From contig CM037788.1 of assembly GCA_021229015.1 (NCBI GenBank), positions 47,283,520-47,347,519 on the forward strand: a DNA stretch of 64,000 nt. Direction: 5' to 3'. A program made the position numbers and the translations under genes. Source of the DNA: Solen grandis. Taxonomy: Eukaryota > Mollusca > Bivalvia > Adapedonta > Solenidae. A model generated the notes under the pieces. It was not told the origin of the DNA, ran no database searches, and saw only the letters and a list, made by a program, of their open reading frames with translations. Positions 1 to 12,900 of this stretch are shown one piece after another. The number at the start of each line of letters is the position of its first letter. The stretch's first letter is position 1.

Positions 1-766
1 ATGTTTATATGTACTTCCTTATAACCTACGATCTCATATATCAAGAATTAGAATTTCAGCTCATTCACTTAAAATACATACTGGAAAATATGAAGCAAAT
101 TATTTACCAAGAATTGAAAGGCGTTGTGTTTTTTGTAACTCAAAGGATTTGGAATATCATTTTGTTCTAATATGTCCTTGTTATAGTAAAATAAGATAAA
201 AAGTGTATTAAATTATATTATTACAATAGACTAAGCATGTTCAAATTTACTCAACTTTTGCAAAAGAAAAATAAAAAAGTATTGTACAATTTAGCGAAAT
301 ATCTTAGAGAATCTTTAATTTATAGGAATTCATCGATTGTTGATTAGGAAATATTCATTATAGCTCATCCTCAATATCGGTTGAGATATTATTTGTTTAT
401 TATTCATATAACAAAGTAGTTTTCACTTTCATTTTTTTCTTAATTTAATTGTATGGTGTGCGTACTTGACTTGATTTTCAATTTATATATACAATTTATA
501 TGCATGATTATATGACTATGTACTGTATTAGTATACGTCAAATAAAATTATGTTCTGTTCTGTTGAATATCATAACATGTATCAATCAATACATTGGATT
601 GTAATAACCTGTGTATCAATCAATCATACATTGGACCCCCAAACCTGTGTGTAAATCAACCACTGCCTGGATCTCATAACATGTATATGAATCTATCACA
701 AACCCATGCTTCTGACCTGTCAACCTGCCATTGGAAATCAGCCGTACATTGGATCTCATACATTAC
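1..766. other. Left edge, intron of the YWTD gene with a degenerate repeat
   Basis: This AT-rich stretch lies downstream of the last visible exon of the minus-strand YWTD gene and should be intron. From about 540 to 760 it holds degenerate copies of a motif built on tacattgga and catacatgt-like words. I see no exon with matching phase before the edge. Confidence 0.45.
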
Positions 767-943
767 CTCGACAGTATTTTCTGAGCGTCCGTCTTTCTGT
801 GTGGGGTGTCATCAGTTTGCTACAAAAGCATTTTTCTGTCATGTTGCTCATGGTACACAGACCCGGACAGCGAGATGTATGGCACTGATCTGTTGGTGGA
901 GACCAGAAATAGGACATGGGCTGCCTGGCGGATTGAAGGGACA
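767..943 (-). CDS. YWTD gene exon 9: EGF-like module
   Basis: The acceptor is an AG at 945-944 after a T/A-rich tract; the donor is G|GTAATG. Phase 1 in, phase 1 out. Residues 343-401 include six cysteines (363, 368, 372, 381, 383, 400) in an EGF-like spacing, preceded by a RQP motif like the link between propeller and EGF in LDL-receptor relatives. This EGF-like module directly after the propeller supports the LRP-type assignment. The exon is the last one visible. Confidence 0.75.
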
Positions 944-3900
944 CTAATTTAATACGCAGCCATTTGTTGTAATTAAAAAGAAAATCAATTATGTAACATT
1001 TACTTAAAACGTAATATATAATTAAATTCATTATATCAAGAAATATATGAATTAACATATTTTTCTGGGAACTAAATCCACATTCCCATCATCAGTATAT
1101 GTCGTCACATAAAATACGTATTTACCGAGATGTGCATCATTATCATCATCAGCAGCAGCATTTTCATCTTCTACAACTGCAATTTACGACTCTACTTCAA
1201 CAATCTAAACGTTACAGCATTGATGTGTTCACTGCGTTCATAAATATTTTAGCATGTTCGCGGACGTTATTTGTATTTATGCGCTGAAAACTGCTGTTGT
1301 CGTAAATGATAGATATCGATGAATTAGCAACTGGATATGTGAAGATATAACTAAACTTTACATTACAAAACAATACCAGACGAGTGAAAATATTCAGACA
1401 TAGATTAATTATGTTTACTTATTTTCTGGGAACTAAATTATGAAGTATATCGACAATGGGTCTAAACAAAGGGGCACTATTTTGCGCAATAGCTAGCGCG
1501 GAATTACGAAATAGTGTGTTAGAGGGCCAAACATGCAAACGGGCGGCGAGACTGAGAAGCACGGTTACGGCTACGCAGTGAATACAACAAGCGTGCTCTT
1601 TGGAACACATGTGTCAATTGCTGAAGCGTGATGGAAAAAGTGCGACAAACAAGCGTAACGGAAGAAGTGATGGACAGACAGACGGCGGAAAAGTGAAATC
1701 TATATGTCTCCTCTACTTACAGCAGATGCCACAAAAACTATGAGTTATTAATACTATTGTCACTGCAATTAATTGTACTACTACTGCTTCTTATACTACT
1801 GCTGCTATACAACTACTACTTCTCTTTTTTTCACTACTATTAATAATTAAGATATTTTTACTACTGCTAGTTCTTGTTTTTCTTCAATACAACCAGCACC
1901 ACAACTATCCACACCAATCTACAACTCACTGGGTCTGTAGTCCTGCCGCGTAGCGTCCATGATGTGGACTGCCAGGATCTGACCATCACGCTCAATCCTG
2001 GCTAAAAGGGACTCGGACTTCTTCTTGTATAAATCCACCCCGCTGTTGTCCACGGCAACCAGCTGGCCCTAAGGGATACATACACATCATATGACATTCT
2101 CATGATGTTAGGAATAAGATTTTATATAATCATTCTGTAAAAAAGATGTTCAAAAGTAGAATCACAATTTGGACCGTGGATAACTCGTATAATCAAATAT
2201 ATTACCTATACAATAGCAGGTTTGGGAAAGCCCAACAGTGTGGTTCTGAAATTGAAATTTAAAATTTAACTTATATCATTTTTAATTACTCACGTAAAAC
2301 AAATTGAAGTCGAAATATTTCTTGTTTGTGGTCTCATGGGTTTTTACGTGATATCCGTATAGGTCGCATGACATGACACCTGTATCAGAGGCGTCACTAT
2401 CTCGTTCATAGAGCCAATACAGCCTGCAGTGAGAGAGGCAGTATATCACCCTGACGTCATAATGAATTATCTCTAAATCATTTCGGATCATCTCGGTCAT
2501 ATTTTTCCCTGAGCTTGACGGAAATAGTCGAGATATAGCGAATGTGTCCGGTGATAGGCGAAATAACACAATAGTATGGTGGCTGATATCTGAAAATTCA
2601 TGTGGCGGGTTTCGGGGCGAAGTTTCGCAGCGAAATGTCGAAATCTCGGGGCGAGATTTCGCGGCGAAATGTCGAAAACACGAAATGTAGAAGTTTCGGG
2701 GCGAGATAACGGGGCGAAAACTCGAAATCTCGCCCTGCCACGCGAAACATAATATTTCGACTTTTCGCCCCGAAATCTCACCCCGATATTTCGACTTTTC
2801 GTTTTGTCATTTCGCCCCGAAATCTCGCCCCGAAATTTCGACATTTCGCGGCGAAATCTCGCCCCGCCGCACGAGAAATCAATATTTCGTCTTTTCGACT
2901 TTTCGCCCCGCCAACCCACCAGGCGAGAATCCAATATTTCGCATTTCGCTGCGAAATCTCGCCCCGCAACACGAACAATCAAATTTTCGTCTTTTCGACT
3001 TTTCGCTGGCGCCCCGCCAACCCGCCAGGCGAGAATTCAATATTTCGCATTTCGCCTTCAGGTACGCATTCGCAATATGAACGTATGCAATCAGTATAAA
3101 CTAAAATCATAATTTTTTTTTTTTACAGTAATTCACTTTGATTCAATAATGTTTTAATGATTTCGTTTCTCAATGGCTTGGTTTTCTATATTGATGAGAA
3201 ACGCAATCAGGCAACTCTCACTAGTTCTTTTTTTATTCTAACATATTTAATTGCCAAAATAGAATGTTAACAAATACAAAAAATATATCCAAACATAGGC
3301 TGATACAAAACTAATTCTTCGTCCATATCCCAACCTCAAGATCTAATAGTTCATTTATATATAGCTCTGGACACAAGATGTAGTAATTTGAACTGTTTTA
3401 TAAAGGATACTATCACCATTAAGATTTCCATTTACAAGAAAACATTTCTTTGATTTGCTCGCTAACATGTGTTTACAATCATTTTGCGTATGCGTACCGG
3501 AAGGCGAAATGCGAAATATTGAATTCTCGCCTGGCGGGTTGGCGGGGCGCCAAGCGAAAAGTCGAAAAGACGAAATATTGATTTTTCGTGTTGCGGATGC
3601 GTACCGGAAGGCGAAATGCGAAATATTGGATTCTCGCCTGGCGGGTTGGCGGGGCGGGGCGCCAAGCGAAAAGTCGAAAAGACGAAATATTGATTTCTCG
3701 TGCGGCGGGGCGAGATTTCGCCACGAAATGTCGAAATTTCGGGGCGAGATTTCGGGTCGAAATGACGAAAAGTCGAAATATCGGGGCGAGATTTCGGGGC
3801 GAAAAGTCGAAATATTATGTTTCGCGTGGCGGGGCGAGATTTCGAGTTTTCGCCCCGAAATCTCGCCCCGAAACTTCTACATTTCGTGTTTTCGACTTTT

Positions 3901-6900
3901 CGCCCCGAGATTTCGACATTTCGCTGTGAAACTTCGCCCTGAAACCCGCCACACGAAATGGCAGAAATCAACCACCAAACTATCGCATATACATATGACT
4001 GTAGTAACGTTTATTGTCGTACCAACGCTTAATGTCGCACCTGACGTCATATGTCATGAGGCTGGCTGACGTTAAATATCGCAACCAACGTCAAGTGTCG
4101 CAAAACCTCCTGACGTTAACTGTCACATCTGTGACGCCAAATTTTGCAAATAATTGCACTGCCGCTATATGTCGCAACATAAACGCTAAATATCGCATCC
4201 CTTTACGAACACTCTTTTGTACTATTACTGACCTGGTTGAAGCTCCCGACGTATCTTGTAACAGGGAGCTAGGGGTTACAGGGATGAACCGGGCACGGCC
4301 GTAAAGGCCCAGTCTTTACTGTTCCAGTATGAGATATAGAAATTGTTTGTTTTGAGTAGATATGGAGTATATCTCACCGAAAAAAAAATGAAATCATATC
4401 ACTTTGAGGTTAGATACATTCTATATCTACGAAAAACAAGGACATTTTATATCAGATCATGGAAACAACAACAACTATGGTGATGGAATAAATAGTTTTG
4501 CACATAAGGCACAATAAAAGATAGTCGTTTAGATTTCGTTTTTAGAAAATGAATACCTACAAGGCTACATAAAGGTTCACAAATATAAAAGTTGTACCGG
4601 TCTGAAGTTTTGTTTTTGCCTCACTGATGGGACGATAAAAATTATTCAAAATCGATGCCAAGTAAACGATCTTATTTGAAAAAAAAAAAATAGTAAAAAT
4701 AATAATTATAATGATAAATGAAAACAGACATTTGAATTTGAAATCACAATTTGTTTATCTGCTACGTCACCAATTTATGCACTCGTGATTCGTTAACACA
4801 GACATACGGGGTGTCTATGGAAAATTGACGAGGATATGCGGAATATGGATATTTAGTTTTTTTTTGTAAACAATTAAATGAACTTAAGTGATAGGTTCTT
4901 TCATATTTATGCATTGTAGTACCGTTGTTGTCAACGAACATGTAAAGATTGTATCTCGTAACAAAGCTGTAGCACACACTTTGCTTTTCTGTCTGAAAAA
5001 TATTATATACTGCTTTTGAAAGCATAACGAGTCTTTATTGTTTATTGCTGACTTTCTCTTTCATAGACACTTACCGTCTTAGGCCAAAATATTTTTTATT
5101 AGTTTAAACATGTTTAGATTTTATTCTACATTTATTTGTGAACATAAGGATGATTTGACAAAAATGTGCATACTCAATATCAAAGATTTTCTTCTGTCTC
5201 GAAGAGCGCTGAAAAGAAATAAGAATAAATCACAATTTCAATATTTATTATTTTTTTATTTGGATTTTCATTGGATACGACACTCCTGTATATAAATATA
5301 CACGCTTATACAAAAACATTGGCCGTTATGGACTTTTTTATGTGTCCGTAATTCATCCGTAATACTGTACGTTAGGTTTGAATATGACTATATTTAACTT
5401 CAAGATTAAAATCAAAGTACTGATAGTGCTGGTGGGGCGATATAATCGCAGTGCCAGACAATCATTAATATTCATTTCGATTTGTTTCCCTTTTGAATAG
5501 ATAAGAGTGGAATCTCAAGGAGACTATACTATTGTCAACAGTACAAAAACACGGAACAGTTAGAGCAAGTTCTTCCTCTGGCAATCCATCTTTCTTAAAA
5601 TAAAACAGTCATTCCAACTATTCCCTCATTCAAATTTTCTACCCGTACCTCACTACATTTCTTATATTCCCCAGTGTCTCTTCTCAAGACACATGTGCGG
5701 CCGACTTCCTGATAAATATACATTATTGGGGAAATGTAAGCCGAGACCTTAAGGAGAATGTGTGTGAAAATTGGATTTATGAGTTATTTTCAAGAAATAG
5801 ACATTGCAGAAGAGATGGGGAAAATGCTGCTAGTGAATAAAAGACTTTTACATGTATGAGAAGGAGTGACTGTTGTATAAATTGAAGAAAGAAAGATTTC
5901 CAGGGGGAGAAGAAACAAATGAGTTTAGATAGAATATATTTTTTTTATAAAAGTGACCATATAGCAAGAAAATTTAACATGAATTAAGACTAAAGACAAA
6001 GAATGAAAAGATGAACACTTTGCATGAGAGCCCACGACCAGGTTCATGCTTGAATTGAGTTCGCCTTCAGCGAACGTTAGGGAATGTCTGCATTGTGCAG
6101 AAACTTACTTGGGGCCTGACTTCTGTCTCTCATAATCCACACTTTATATACCCAACTTGAAATATCTTTCGGACGGGTATTAAATTGGTTCTACATTTAA
6201 ATGTTTTTGATTTTCATGAAAATAAATAAATTTCTTTGAGCATTTATTATTTCGTTTAATTATGTTATATACAGAGTTATTTTACCTTCCAGAAGCTCAA
6301 CAAAATACAACTAGCTACCTCAGTAATAACAAACAGAGCTTATTTTGTTATTTATTTTTTCCAACGAAATTGAATCGTTTTATTAAACAGCCCAAGGAAA
6401 ATGTTATAATTTTTCTAATTCCATTTACAACAAGGCTCCAAGTGGCGCAGTGATGGCGCAGTGGTAGCGACTCCGACTACCACTCCTCCCAGTATCACTC
6501 CGCGTGGGTTCGAAACCCTGAAGTGAAAATCAAAATTATCCGACTATTTATTTTATTGGCTATTCAACTTAATTTGTTACTTTGTAATAATATTATTCTA
6601 CTTTAATCGTTCATTTATTTATGTTTTGAAAATGACCTACATTTCATCCAATGAGCTGCATAATCATTTGTACTTTTAACTTCGAAAACGTACACATGCA
6701 AGATCCATTTCTCACTCAAAGTCGTTCCAGGGGGGAGAAAAAACAAATGAAGTGAAGATATAAAAATTCAAAATTTTTCACTTGCCCAATCTGTTTCACG
6801 TGAATTTGCCTAAACCGTTCCATGTGAACTTGCCTATTTAACCGTTCCGTGTGAACTTGCCTAAACCATTTTGTATGAACTTGCCCTAACTGTTCCGTTT

Positions 6901-9900
6901 GACTTGCCCTAACTGTTCTGTTTGAACATTCACTTACTAATCCGTGTGTTTGTAACAACTCGAAACTAATATGTGCATTTTTTTACAACATTTGGCGTTA
7001 CAGATGCGACATATAACGTCAGGAGGCTTTGCGACATTTAGCGGTGGTTGCGACATTAAGCGTCAGTCTTGCAACATATAACGTCAAGTGCGACATTTAG
7101 CGTTGGTGTGACATATAGCGTCAAGTGCGACATTTAATGTTGCTACTATGACATATACATTGCATGCATCTTAACCATTTTCTGGAAAAATTCATATCGC
7201 AATAGAATAAATGTTTGCAAAAATTATATTATGAAAGCAAGTGAGAAAAAATTATGGATGCTATTATGGTAAATACATACAGAGTCGTTTTGGAGTTTCC
7301 TGTGAACATTTCAGTTATCAGTGCAAGACTGCAATATATTTATATAATGACATATACAGGGGCGACATCCTACAGCTTTAATCATACATGTGGTTCTTTT
7401 ATATACTGTTACGCAAATTGTACTTATGCTGGGGTTCAACAAATTATTTGTTCCATTTGATTATCAACCGGGACATGGAATCATATTTATGCCCCCGCAT
7501 CGATATATCGCGAGGGAATCTTTTTTTTTTTTTTTTTTGTCTGTCTGTCGGTCTGTTTGTTCGTCTATCTGTTTATCACAAAACTTTAACCTTGGCCATA
7601 ACACGGAAGTCCTTCAACCTATAGCCTCTGCATGCACCTTGATGAGTTCTACCCGCCTCGTGACCTTCAAATGACCTTGATCCCAAGGTCAAGCCCCCCC
7701 CCCCCCCCACACACACCCCGTGGGGGGCATTATGTTCATTCGAACGTAGCGCTTGTTTTTGTTGCAAGAAGCCAAAATGGTATGTTTCGGGTTGAAATAA
7801 TTCATTATTACTGATTTTAGAACGGTTACTTCCATGTGTTTCATAAACCTTCAGAAGCCAAATGTGTGTGTGTGGGGGGGGGGGGGGGGGGGGGGGGGCT
7901 CTCGCATTACCAGTAGAATTCAGTCAGTCTGTTGTTGCATTACACCTGTCATGCTTTTGAAGAGAATTCGTGGTGTGACTTTAGGCCAAGATACTTCAGC
8001 CACAACTACGAGAGATTAAATCATAACATGATCATAGTGCCATGTATGAATGAAAGGCTCATAAAGTTCTCTCGCCGCTTGATGTTCTCGACGCAATAGA
8101 TTGTGGTTCCGGTACAGTTATCATAGTCTGAAATAAGTCCAATGCGTTTTGGCTATGTTCATAGAATAGGTTTTCTGATAAGCCATGCATCAAGTTATAT
8201 AAAGAAAACATGGGAAACTCATACCTGGTGGGTTTTTTTCTACGCAATTGATAGTAATTGCACATTAATTGTTTCTTAATTTAAAAATTTTTGGAAATAA
8301 TTGTCATACTATTATTTTGGTCTAATCAGTCAGGTTGTCCCAAGTAAAATCTTATTTGTCTGTGTTCTATTTGCACGGTGTCAACAACTTTGTTGAATTA
8401 TAAAATATTTATTTCTAAGAAGGATCGTCTGAACTCGAAACTGTGGTAAATTTCACGACATAAACACAGATAGAAATTGATTATTTCTTAAATAAACGAC
8501 CCCAACATAGTAGTAAACTGTAAATGTTAGCATTGTTCCCTGTCTTGTAGCAAATACTCCAGTATAGTAAATGGCGTCGTAGTCCAGTGTTACATGTAAC
8601 ATACCCGACTGCGGATCCGAAGTTTGTGGCTTCGAGCCCTGTTGGAGGCAAAGAATTTTCATGACCTTCCAAGGCGTAAAGTACTGGTTCAACTCAGGAA
8701 CCGTCGAGAGGGATTAGTAGATCTATAAGTAGTAAGAACATTTTAAAACAAAATGATAAGGGAAGCTACCGCGGTGTGTAAAATCAACTAACGTGCAAGG
8801 GAGATCACTATGTAATAGAATGGCCTTACCTATCATCGTCGTAGTCAATATAAAGGGACAACGGGCGTTTATCGACGAAACGAACCACGGCCGCAATTTT
8901 CTCACCCCCAAGGCTGGACCTCATTACACAGGGTTTCCGGGGGCTGGCGTCCGTCCAGAACAGGTACCTATTTTAAGTGACAGATTCCGGGTCTTCCGGC
9001 TCATATCAAGATATCATAGATTAATGTAAATACAGATGGTATTGTATAAACATTCAAACATTGGAAAAGACTTTATGCATTTGTACATATATACTTTTCT
9101 TTTTGAAATGTCCTAGACAACATGAATGAGCGTGCCTGTGTTAGTAACTGTTTAAATTCGCGAGCATTTTGTTTTTCTAACAAGTCTCTCTTTGAAAATA
9201 TCTCCCTCTCTCACCCCTTTAGTGGATGGACCGCGATCCCGTGAGGTTCCTCCAGATCATGTCCGATAATCACCTCCGCAACGTTCGGGAAGATAAGGGA
9301 GGTAGCGAGTATAACGTCATACGCGGCATCCGTCCAATACACAACATCTGTAATCCAGTCTATGGCTATACCTGTAGAACAAGTACAGATTCTCCATACA
9401 CAATGTTAAGTTACTTATCAGCCCATTTCGTTTTGGGCACTTTTCTCAGCTAAACATGGTTTTCAATATCACCTTTTTTCATCTCATCAATATAAGACTG
9501 AGTCACTCGGATAGACCTGTTTAACATAAACAAGAAATATCTTTAAAAAAGATACTCGGCCGTTGTAACCAGCTTGATGATTAGTGTCTGAATGGTTTAA
9601 CATGTAATAGACTTAGTTGTTGGTTTAATAGTTGTGTAATTCCTGTAACAGTGCAGCTCTTTGAAATACCACGGATCCATTTAATTTGTACAGTCTTGGT
9701 AGACACTTACAGCCTTAAAACATCTGCGCATCAAAGGTACCCATTAAAAAAATCAATTACCTTATTATATGTAAGATCATTATTTATTTTTTAATGGGCA
9801 GCAACGTACCGGGTACCTTTGCTGCGCATTAGACTTCGTTTCGCGGGCTAAAAAACGAACCCGTTACGTTGTTGTTGAATATAGGATCTGTCGGGGTCGA

Positions 9901-12900
9901 ATAATCAATTCCGAAATCTATGTGTTTCCTATTTTTTAGCGTTCTTACTCTTTCTGTTTACCTTAAAAAGGTACAGTGTCTTACTATTCGGAACAAATCG
10001 TTCACAGGGGAAGAAAACATCAACTTTTAAAACAAACAGAGATCTAAAGAACTCGTTTCCGCAACTCCCTTCTTTTCGTTTGACTAATTTTACAATGACC
10101 AATGGGAATTTAGCAAAGTATGTAATAACCAATGAAAAGCCTAATTTTATTCCGCTTCATCACTGTGTGTTTCACAGGAAGTCAAGGTGAAATTAAACGG
10201 CCTGACGTTTGAAAAAAATCTCTATTGTAAATAGGCTACTTAAGGCAAAAAAAAATAAATCCGTTTCTGGTCTCCAGCCAGGAAAAAGGGGGTCGGTAGG
10301 TTGGTAGGGATATGTTCTATTTATTTATTTTTTTTAACCCTCCGAATGATGCGAAAACTAAACGAGAGGGCCATGATTTTTTTTTTTACCCTCCGAATGA
10401 TGCGAAAGTTAAACGAGAGGGCCATGATGGCCATGAATCCCTCACCTGATTATAAATGAGCAACATATGCTGGATTTTTCATATTGACCTACTTTTTGAC
10501 CCCACATGACACAACTTTAAACTTGTCCAAGATTTTATGGAAATAGACATTCCGACCAAGTTTCATGAAGATATGGCCAAAAATGTGGCCTCTAGAGTGT
10601 TAATAAGGTTTTTCTAAGATTTGACCTCATGACCTTCTTTTGACCTCACATGACCCAAAGTCGAACTTGTCCAAGATTTTATGGAGACAAACATTCTGAC
10701 CAAGTTTCATGAAGATTGAGCAAATAATGTGGCCTCTAGAGTGTTAACAAGGTTTTACTAAGATTTGACCTCGTGACCTACTTTTTGACCCCACATTACC
10801 CAAATTCGAACTCATCCAAGAGTTTATGGAGACAAACATTCTTATCAAGTTTCCTGATGATTGGGCAAATAATGTGGCCTCTAGGGTGTTAACAGGTTTT
10901 GTTGTTTTTTTCATAAGATTTGACCTCGTGACCTACTTTTTGACCCCCACATGACCAAGTTTCGAACTTGTCCAAGACTTTATAGAGACAAACATTCTGA
11001 CCAAGTTTCATGAAGATTGGCCTAACAATATGGCCTCTAGAGTGTTAACAAGCTAAATTGTTGACGACGCGCTACGCACGTCGCACGACGGATGCCGTAC
11101 GAAGGGCGATCACAAAAGCTCACCATGAGCACGTTGTGCTCAGGTGAGCTTAAAATAAGATTTTTCATGGCGGAAATGTAAAAAAAAATAAAATACTTGA
11201 GTGTCGGCCGTGAAAAAAGAGGGTCGGTCGGGCGACCAGAAACGGAACTAATTTTTTTTGGTCTAAAAAAACATCCAAAGAAAAACAAAGCAACAGAAAT
11301 AATCCAAAGTTGACAGCATTTGCACTCACTTTTTCGTGTTGTTTTTTTCTGTCATTAATGCAATTATTCTTTTACGCGTTGATTTATTTATGTATCTTCC
11401 AACACACGTGTATTTATTTATCTATTTATTTTTTCACTACATGTATTTGGTTTTAGAACTTAATTTCCCTCCGCATATTTTACACAATGTCCTACTATCC
11501 TGTTGTCGAAGAAAGAACACTGATTAAAATTTACGAATCCAAATCAAAAAGATTCTGGCCTAACTTTAATAACATATCTTTTTTTCTTCTCCGCCCTCAG
11601 GACTATATCGTGTAGTTAAAGGCAACTATGAACTAACCTGCACATCTTGATATGCAGAAAATATGGTGCCTACGTGACCAAAGACCAATATGGACGGAGC
11701 AAATGATTAGTATTGATTACGTCATGTTTTGTTAGCTAAAAATATAAATGTACCCTGAACCATACTAATAGCATCACGTGTGTTTTCAGTCAAACGGGAG
11801 ACGTCTCCATAATGCGAGGTCAAAGGCAAAGCTGTATGGCGTACGTGACAATCTGTAAATATGTTACCGTTCATATTTTAAAGTTTATGGATTTATCGCA
11901 GCTCTCCGCTTCGCGTCGCTTGCGATAAATTCCATAAAATTTAAAATATAAACGATAACGAATAAATAAAGAGGTTAAAAAAACTTGCTTAATATTCTCA
12001 ATCTGTCGTCCTATATGTTTTATGTTCGGGTCTGCAGATGACGTCACTTACCGTTCACCTTCGTAGAGGTGCCTTCATACACATCCCAGAAATTGAACAA
12101 CTGCGATAGGTCATCCTCGCCGAATGTCAATGCCTGAAACAAATGGTCAGGAAGAGTGAATACTTAGTAAACGATAAACTAGAAAATATATTTAATGTAC
12201 GCAAGTAATAAATAAATAGGCTTAAACCTCGTTATGTTGGATAGCTGTAGATAACATTTGTCGATAACATAATAAGGATAGAATTATAAACGAGTAAGAA
12301 AAAAAGCACACACATAATTGATTTCCAGCATTTCCGTGTCTTGCCTAATTCAGTACATCGTAGATATAATTTAATTGACAGAGCCATGAACAAAGGATAG
12401 CATTCATATTTTCACCAAAATCAAACCAACGTAAGTTATCCGGCGCAATTGCTCAGTGGTAGAGTGTCCGCTTTGCGTACGGGAAGGTCTTGGGTTTCGG
12501 ATCCCAACTGGGGCCCTTCCTCCAGTGACCGCGTCAAACCAAAGACGTATAAATTGGTACAAAATTCAACTGCCTGGAACTCGGCTAAATGGGATTGCTA
12601 TGGGAACTCGGATTACTCAGTACTGGTTCTACCCAGGAACTTGCATCGGTGTTATATACTGGACACGTAAAAGAACAAGGGGTCTATTTGCAAAATGAGC
12701 TGGGGTATCGCACCCGAACTACCTTGTTTTCAACCACTGTCTTTTCCAATGCTGTCTCTTCAGCAAAAATAAATAATTCAATAAAAAATACAAAAAGATC
12801 CACACTTGGGAAATACTTAACCGAAAGGTCTAAAATATGGTCATGATAATCAGACAATGATTGCAAGCCATTACAACAGAAGAATACTTCACTTACCATT

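Larger units (their letters stand above)
3988..7160. mobile_element. Candidate 3.2-kb element with ~170-bp inverted ends of iterated GACGTTA/GTCGCA units
   Basis: The left end (3988-4152) and right end (about 6975-7160) are reverse complements. Each is built from ~20-bp units that alternate words like TGACGTTAAATATCGC and CAACGCTAAATGTCGC. The outermost bases (tatacatatgac / gtatatgtca) match as inverted ends, and the inner ends match at CGCCAAAT-TTG. The interior has no open frame I can recognise. I infer a non-autonomous transposon; no target duplication is obvious. Confidence 0.5.
2424..8829. other. Intron 6 of the YWTD gene (6.4 kb, repeat-filled)
   Basis: This intron contains two inverted-repeat elements (2601-3953 and about 3988-7160), SINE-like sequences, a hairpin-headed dispersed repeat and a 25-bp G run. 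I find no additional exon that would fit the phase-2 junction. Confidence 0.6.
9372..12051. other. Intron 4 of the YWTD gene (2.7 kb)
   Basis: Holds a palindromic repeat at about 9695-9835, an 0.8-kb dispersed repeat (10330-11155) and a hairpin repeat near 11866-11955. No extra exon is needed: the phase-1 ends of exons 4 and 5 join directly. Confidence 0.6.

Noticed and set aside
594..947. Plus-strand 117-codon gene at the left edge
   Set aside because: It is the antisense shadow of exon 9 of the YWTD gene, whose splice sites, phase and cysteine pattern are better evidence.
1419..1610. Small minus-strand gene with a hydrophobic start
   Set aside because: No splice or homology support and it lies in intron 8 of the YWTD gene; phase does not fit as an exon.
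2497..4069. R/F/E-rich proteins of 100-204 codons on both strands
   Set aside because: They arise from CGAAAT/TTTCG words of the fold-back arms, are open on both strands and have no conserved domain.
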